From Anaerolineales bacterium (GTDB lineage: Bacteria > Chloroflexota > Anaerolineae > Anaerolineales > E44-bin32): 17,521 nt of DNA. Of this stretch, positions 14,573 through 17,521 are shown in pieces. The notes below the pieces were generated by a model. That model did no database searches, was not told the origin of the DNA, and saw only the letters and a program-made list of their open reading frames with translations. The position numbers were made by a program, and so were the translations under genes. The stretch is taken from NCBI GenBank assembly GCA_011772595.1, contig WVZH01000045.1:1-17521 (forward strand), written 5' to 3'. The stretch's first letter is position 1, and each line of letters opens with the position of its first letter.

Positions 14573-15064
14573 CTAGGAGTCACCCATTCGCCGCTGAAGT
14601 TCATCCTCCAGGCGTGCCACATAAGGATCCTCTTCAACAAGCAATTGAGATGACGCCTCTACGGCGACAGTTTCTCGACGCCAACTTCGAAGAACACGCA
14701 GAAGGATCACCGCCCCCACGATGAAAACCACAGGTGGGATGATGTAAACCAGTAAGTTCAAACCTTCTGGTGGTGGTGTCGACAAAACCTGTGCCCCGTG
14801 CTGGTCGACGAAATATTGGATGATTTCCTCTTCGCTCCACCCTTCCGCAAGCTTCTTCCTTATTTCCGCCCGCCAGTCGATGCATGCCTGGGTTCCGCAG
14901 GCATCGAGTGGGATGTTTTCACACACCGGACAATACAGCTTCTTGGCGATGGCGTTGACCTCATCATCGGTGGGTTGATTCTCCTGAGCACGAACGATGC
15001 TGGGTGTGAGCAGCATAGCAAGCACGATGAACACAAAGAGTAACCTGAAGCTCATCCTACGCAT
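14573..15064 (-). CDS. ccmH: Cytochrome c maturation protein CcmH
   Basis: CcmH is a membrane-anchored thiol-redox protein that works with CcmF in attaching heme to apocytochromes. From the ATG at 15064 the product has 163 residues with a signal sequence (cleavage likely after IVRAQ), the CcmH active-site stretch KLYCPVCEN (Cys45 and Cys48), then CGTQACIDWRAEIRKKL and EEEIIQYFVDQHG, which match the three-helix fold. A C-terminal transmembrane helix is at about 103-124, followed by a short cytosolic tail. Two extra cysteines, Cys56 and Cys61, are not in the classic proteobacterial form. The frame is open further into ccmF, but GGGAAGGA just upstream of 15064 and the signal peptide favour this start, 16 bases after the ccmF stop. 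Confidence 0.92.
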   Translation of the reverse strand: MRRMSFRLLFVFIVLAMLLTPSIVRAQENQPTDDEVNAIAKKLYCPVCENIPLDACGTQACIDWRAEIRKKLAEGWSEEEIIQYFVDQHGAQVLSTPPPEGLNLLVYIIPPVVFIVGAVILLRVLRSWRRETVAVEASSQLLVEEDPYVARLEDELQRRMGDS

Positions 15065-15080
15065 CGCATCCTTCCCTGAT

Positions 15081-17135
15081 TCATGCTCGTGCATCCACAG
15101 TGCGAACAGATGCCTTTTGTCGTACAGCATCGGGATCACGGCCGGGCCAGGCGGCCACCATCGTACCCAGGATGAACACCGCTCCACCTAACCAAAGGAA
15201 GTTCACCAGAGGGTTGTGATAAATCTTGAAGGTGGCACCATCCAGCGCGATTGGTTCCCAACCGACCAAAAGGACGTAGAAGTCGTCCTCCAGGGTGGAC
15301 CTTACACCCGGAATGGTCATCCGTTGCTGTGAGTCGAAGTAAAAATCCTGGCGCGGATATAGCTCCTCCACGAAGGTGCCATCTTTGTGGACGGAAACGA
15401 CGGCACGCGCCACATTGCGACCATCCTGAACGTCGAAATGGGTCAATGAATCATAGGTCAAGGAGTAACGACCAAGCCTGATCTGTTCCCCAGCAGCCAG
15501 TGTACCTTGAGTTTCGGTCTGAAACATCTCGATGCCGATGATGCCCAGCCCCATGAGCACCACGCCGAGGTGGATAATGTAACCACCGTAGCGACGGCGG
15601 TTGCGTCCGGCCAGTCGCCAGATGGCGTGAACGAAATTCTCGCCATGCCGGCGGCTCCTCGCCCTTGTCCCCCGCCAGAATTCATAAACCGTCACTGCAA
15701 CGACGAAGGCGAGTGCCCAGTATCCTATCCAGGCAGCAGGGTTCCGCATCCCCTGAACGATCAAGCCGACAGGCACCAAGAGTGAGATTACGGTTGGCTC
15801 CCAAATTGACCGTCCGAGCGTCTTTGCTGAACTTCGCCCATAAGCCGACAGCGGTGCCACACCCATGAGCACCAGCAACCCAATCCACAGCGGAGCCGTG
15901 GCACGCTCATAGAACGGTGGCCCTACGGTCACCTTTGTCCCCGTAAAGAGCTCGGAGATCAGGGGATAGATGACGCCCCAGAAACACACCACGGTAATGC
16001 TGATAAAGAGAAAATTGTTCAACAGGAAAAGAGATTCACGCGAAAGCCGCGATGAAAGGTGATTCTCCCCTTGAAGTGTCTCCCAACGCTGAATAAGCAG
16101 AGAGAGGGAGGCGATGAGTGTGATGCCGATGAAGGCGAAGAACATCGGGCCGATCGCCGACTGTGCGAAGGCATGCACCGACGAGAGCACCCCAGAGCGG
16201 GTCAGGAATGTACCGAAGACCACCAGGGCATAAGTGAGAATGATCAAGACCATGTTCCATTGCTTGAGCATGCCCCTCTTCTCCTGAACCATCACCGAGT
16301 GCAAGAAGGCTGTGCCCGTGAGCCAGGGCATGAAGGCGGCGATCTCCACAGGATCCCAACCCCAATACCCGCCCCACCCCAGCACATCGTAGGCCCAGCG
16401 ACCGCCCAAGATCAGTCCCAATGACAAAAATAGCCAGGCGACAAGTGTCCAGCGCCGCGTGATGCGAATCCAACGGTCGTCACTTCGCCCTGTGATCAAC
16501 GCGGCCATGGCGAACGCGTACGGGATGACAAAGGAGACAAAGCCCAGGTAGAGCATCGGCGGGTGGATGATCATGCCAGGATGGCGCAGCAAAGGATTCA
16601 ACCCCCTACCATCCTCTGGGATCAGAGGCATCGATCCCCTTGGTTGTATCATGGCCGTCACTTGCTCACCTGTGGGAGTCAACCACAACCGTTCGAAGGG
16701 ATTTTCGATAAAGATCACCAGAGAAAGGAAAAAAGCTAGCGTGACCATCGCCACGACCACCACCCACGGTAAGAGCTCTCGATCACGATCCCATTTACGC
16801 AAGCTGACAGCGGAGGCGAATGCGGCCATCAGCCAGGACCAGAACACTAGAGAGCCTTCTTGCCCGCCCCACAACGCCGTGATTTTCAGGTACGTCGGCA
16901 TCGTATTGCTGGTCACAGAGGCCACATATTGGACTTGATATTGCCCGTCGACGAGTAACCATATGATCGCCAGCGATGAGATGGTGATCAAAGGCCATGT
17001 GAGCAACATGGCGTGCCGTGCGCTCTCGACAAAAGCTTGGTTATTTCGCCTTGCCCCGTAAGCTGCTGCAATCGCGCCGTACACAGCTGCTAACAGTGCG
17101 ATTAATAGTGAGATGTATCCCAGGTTTGCTACCAA
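15081..17135 (-). CDS. ccmF: Cytochrome c heme lyase subunit CcmF
   Basis: CcmF takes heme from CcmE and attaches it to apocytochromes at the outer face of the membrane. The 684-residue product is a polytopic membrane protein of normal length. The WWD motif lies at about 244-263 (GGRWAYDVLGWGGYWGWDPVE). Histidines in the expected places are His191 in IIHPPM, His279 in AFLHSVM, His321 in SSVHAF and His522 in IIHLG. A large outer domain follows at about 540-640 before the last helix. The start is a TTG at 17135 preceded by GGAGG eight bases away (17144-17148), and I see no better ATG. It follows ccmE after 116 bases in which I see no gene. Confidence 0.95.
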   Translation of the reverse strand: MVANLGYISLLIALLAAVYGAIAAAYGARRNNQAFVESARHAMLLTWPLITISSLAIIWLLVDGQYQVQYVASVTSNTMPTYLKITALWGGQEGSLVFWSWLMAAFASAVSLRKWDRDRELLPWVVVVAMVTLAFFLSLVIFIENPFERLWLTPTGEQVTAMIQPRGSMPLIPEDGRGLNPLLRHPGMIIHPPMLYLGFVSFVIPYAFAMAALITGRSDDRWIRITRRWTLVAWLFLSLGLILGGRWAYDVLGWGGYWGWDPVEIAAFMPWLTGTAFLHSVMVQEKRGMLKQWNMVLIILTYALVVFGTFLTRSGVLSSVHAFAQSAIGPMFFAFIGITLIASLSLLIQRWETLQGENHLSSRLSRESLFLLNNFLFISITVVCFWGVIYPLISELFTGTKVTVGPPFYERATAPLWIGLLVLMGVAPLSAYGRSSAKTLGRSIWEPTVISLLVPVGLIVQGMRNPAAWIGYWALAFVVAVTVYEFWRGTRARSRRHGENFVHAIWRLAGRNRRRYGGYIIHLGVVLMGLGIIGIEMFQTETQGTLAAGEQIRLGRYSLTYDSLTHFDVQDGRNVARAVVSVHKDGTFVEELYPRQDFYFDSQQRMTIPGVRSTLEDDFYVLLVGWEPIALDGATFKIYHNPLVNFLWLGGAVFILGTMVAAWPGRDPDAVRQKASVRTVDARA

Positions 17136-17251
17136 CGTTTACGCCTCCACATGGATGAGAAGACTAGTCGCAACGAATAAAGAGCCCAATCGGCATAAAC
17201 TTGTGCGTGGGCTCCAATGTTCGACGAGCGTGCGTCTTAAAAGCATTACGA

Positions 17252-17521
17252 TCAACCTTCTTCGATTTGGAGCGGGATTTCGTCCTCGTACCGCGTTGGG
17301 CACTTCAGCAATAGCTCATCAGCATAGAACACTCCGTCTTCGCCCATTTGACCGGTGACGATCGCCTGCGCCTCATGACGGAGCAGATCAGGTTTTGGGC
17401 CAATGTACTCCACTTGCAGACGAGCGGCCGTCGGATCGGTGACCGCCTGGCGGAGCACCTGCGCCAAGCCTCCTGCGTCCTGAATCTCGTCCAGATCGGC
17501 AGGCATGTGAGCCATCGTGAA
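17252..17521 (-). CDS. ccmE: Heme chaperone CcmE, CxxxY variant (partial)
   Basis: Only the C-terminal 89 codons are in the window; the frame is open at the right edge, so the membrane anchor and first part of the OB fold are missing. CcmE binds heme covalently in the periplasm-facing space and carries it to CcmF. The recognisable family end is VEYIGPKPDLL, then AQAIVTGQ, GVFYADELLLK and CPTRYEDE. The heme-binding residue is Cys in CPTRY (17288-17302), where classic CcmE has His in HxxxY. The stretch from MAHMPADLDE to TDPTAARL (about 30 residues) comes between positions that sit close together in classic CcmE, so it looks like an inserted loop. An internal ATG at 17515 is unlikely to be the real start because it would remove the anchor. 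Confidence 0.88.
   Translation of the reverse strand, partial: FTMAHMPADLDEIQDAGGLAQVLRQAVTDPTAARLQVEYIGPKPDLLRHEAQAIVTGQMGEDGVFYADELLLKCPTRYEDEIPLQIEEG

Overview
The window looks like a stretch of a chromosome from an uncultured Chloroflexota-type bacterium (Anaerolineae-like). This is an inference from protein style, the mix of genes (MutS2 with Smr domain, two-subunit class I fumarase, a complete Ccm cluster holding a lipoprotein cytochrome) and the short intergenic inverted repeats. No rRNA or other direct taxonomic marker is present. No tRNA, rRNA, CRISPR array, phage gene or transposase was seen.

Layout. (1) 1-215, minus strand: the 5' end of a secreted or lipoprotein gene, cut by the window edge. 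(2) 216-558: a 343-base gap with a perfect 28-base palindrome and a second hairpin. (3) 559-2958, minus: mutS2. (4) 3158-5188, plus: a probable three-gene operon of a small two-helix membrane protein, a TauE/SafE-type anion exporter and a tandem-domain universal stress protein. (5) 5334-7049, plus: a membrane protein with a PH-like segment and a C-terminal TPR domain, led by an almost ideal Shine-Dalgarno sequence. (6) 7243-8747, plus: the two subunits of a 4Fe-4S class I fumarate hydratase, followed by a clear hairpin terminator. (7) 8748-9010: the convergent gap, with the fumarase terminator, a 72-base imperfect inverted-repeat element and a terminator-like hairpin for the opposite operon. 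(8) 9011-17521, minus: a cytochrome c maturation (System I) operon read from the right edge leftward: ccmE (partial), ccmF, ccmH, ccmG, a CcmI-like zinc-ribbon protein, a diheme cytochrome lipoprotein, ccmA, ccmB, ccmC, ccmD.

How the genes work together. CcmABCD load heme onto the chaperone CcmE, CcmF/CcmH transfer it to apocytochromes, and CcmG keeps the CxxCH cysteines reduced. The operon carries its own c-type product, a protein with two CxxCH sites.

The Ccm operon is the part most worth a second look. CcmE has the variant C-x-x-x-Y heme-binding motif instead of H-x-x-x-Y, a type described in systems that lack CcmH, yet a CcmH with its own CxxC is encoded two genes downstream. Between ccmG and ccmA lie two unusual proteins. 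One joins a CcmI-like N-terminal membrane helix and helical segment to a zinc ribbon. The other is the diheme lipoprotein, which ends in a transmembrane helix and a cytosolic helical tail resembling the CcmI-like segment. I suggest these two form a lineage-specific replacement for CcmI, but that is inference.
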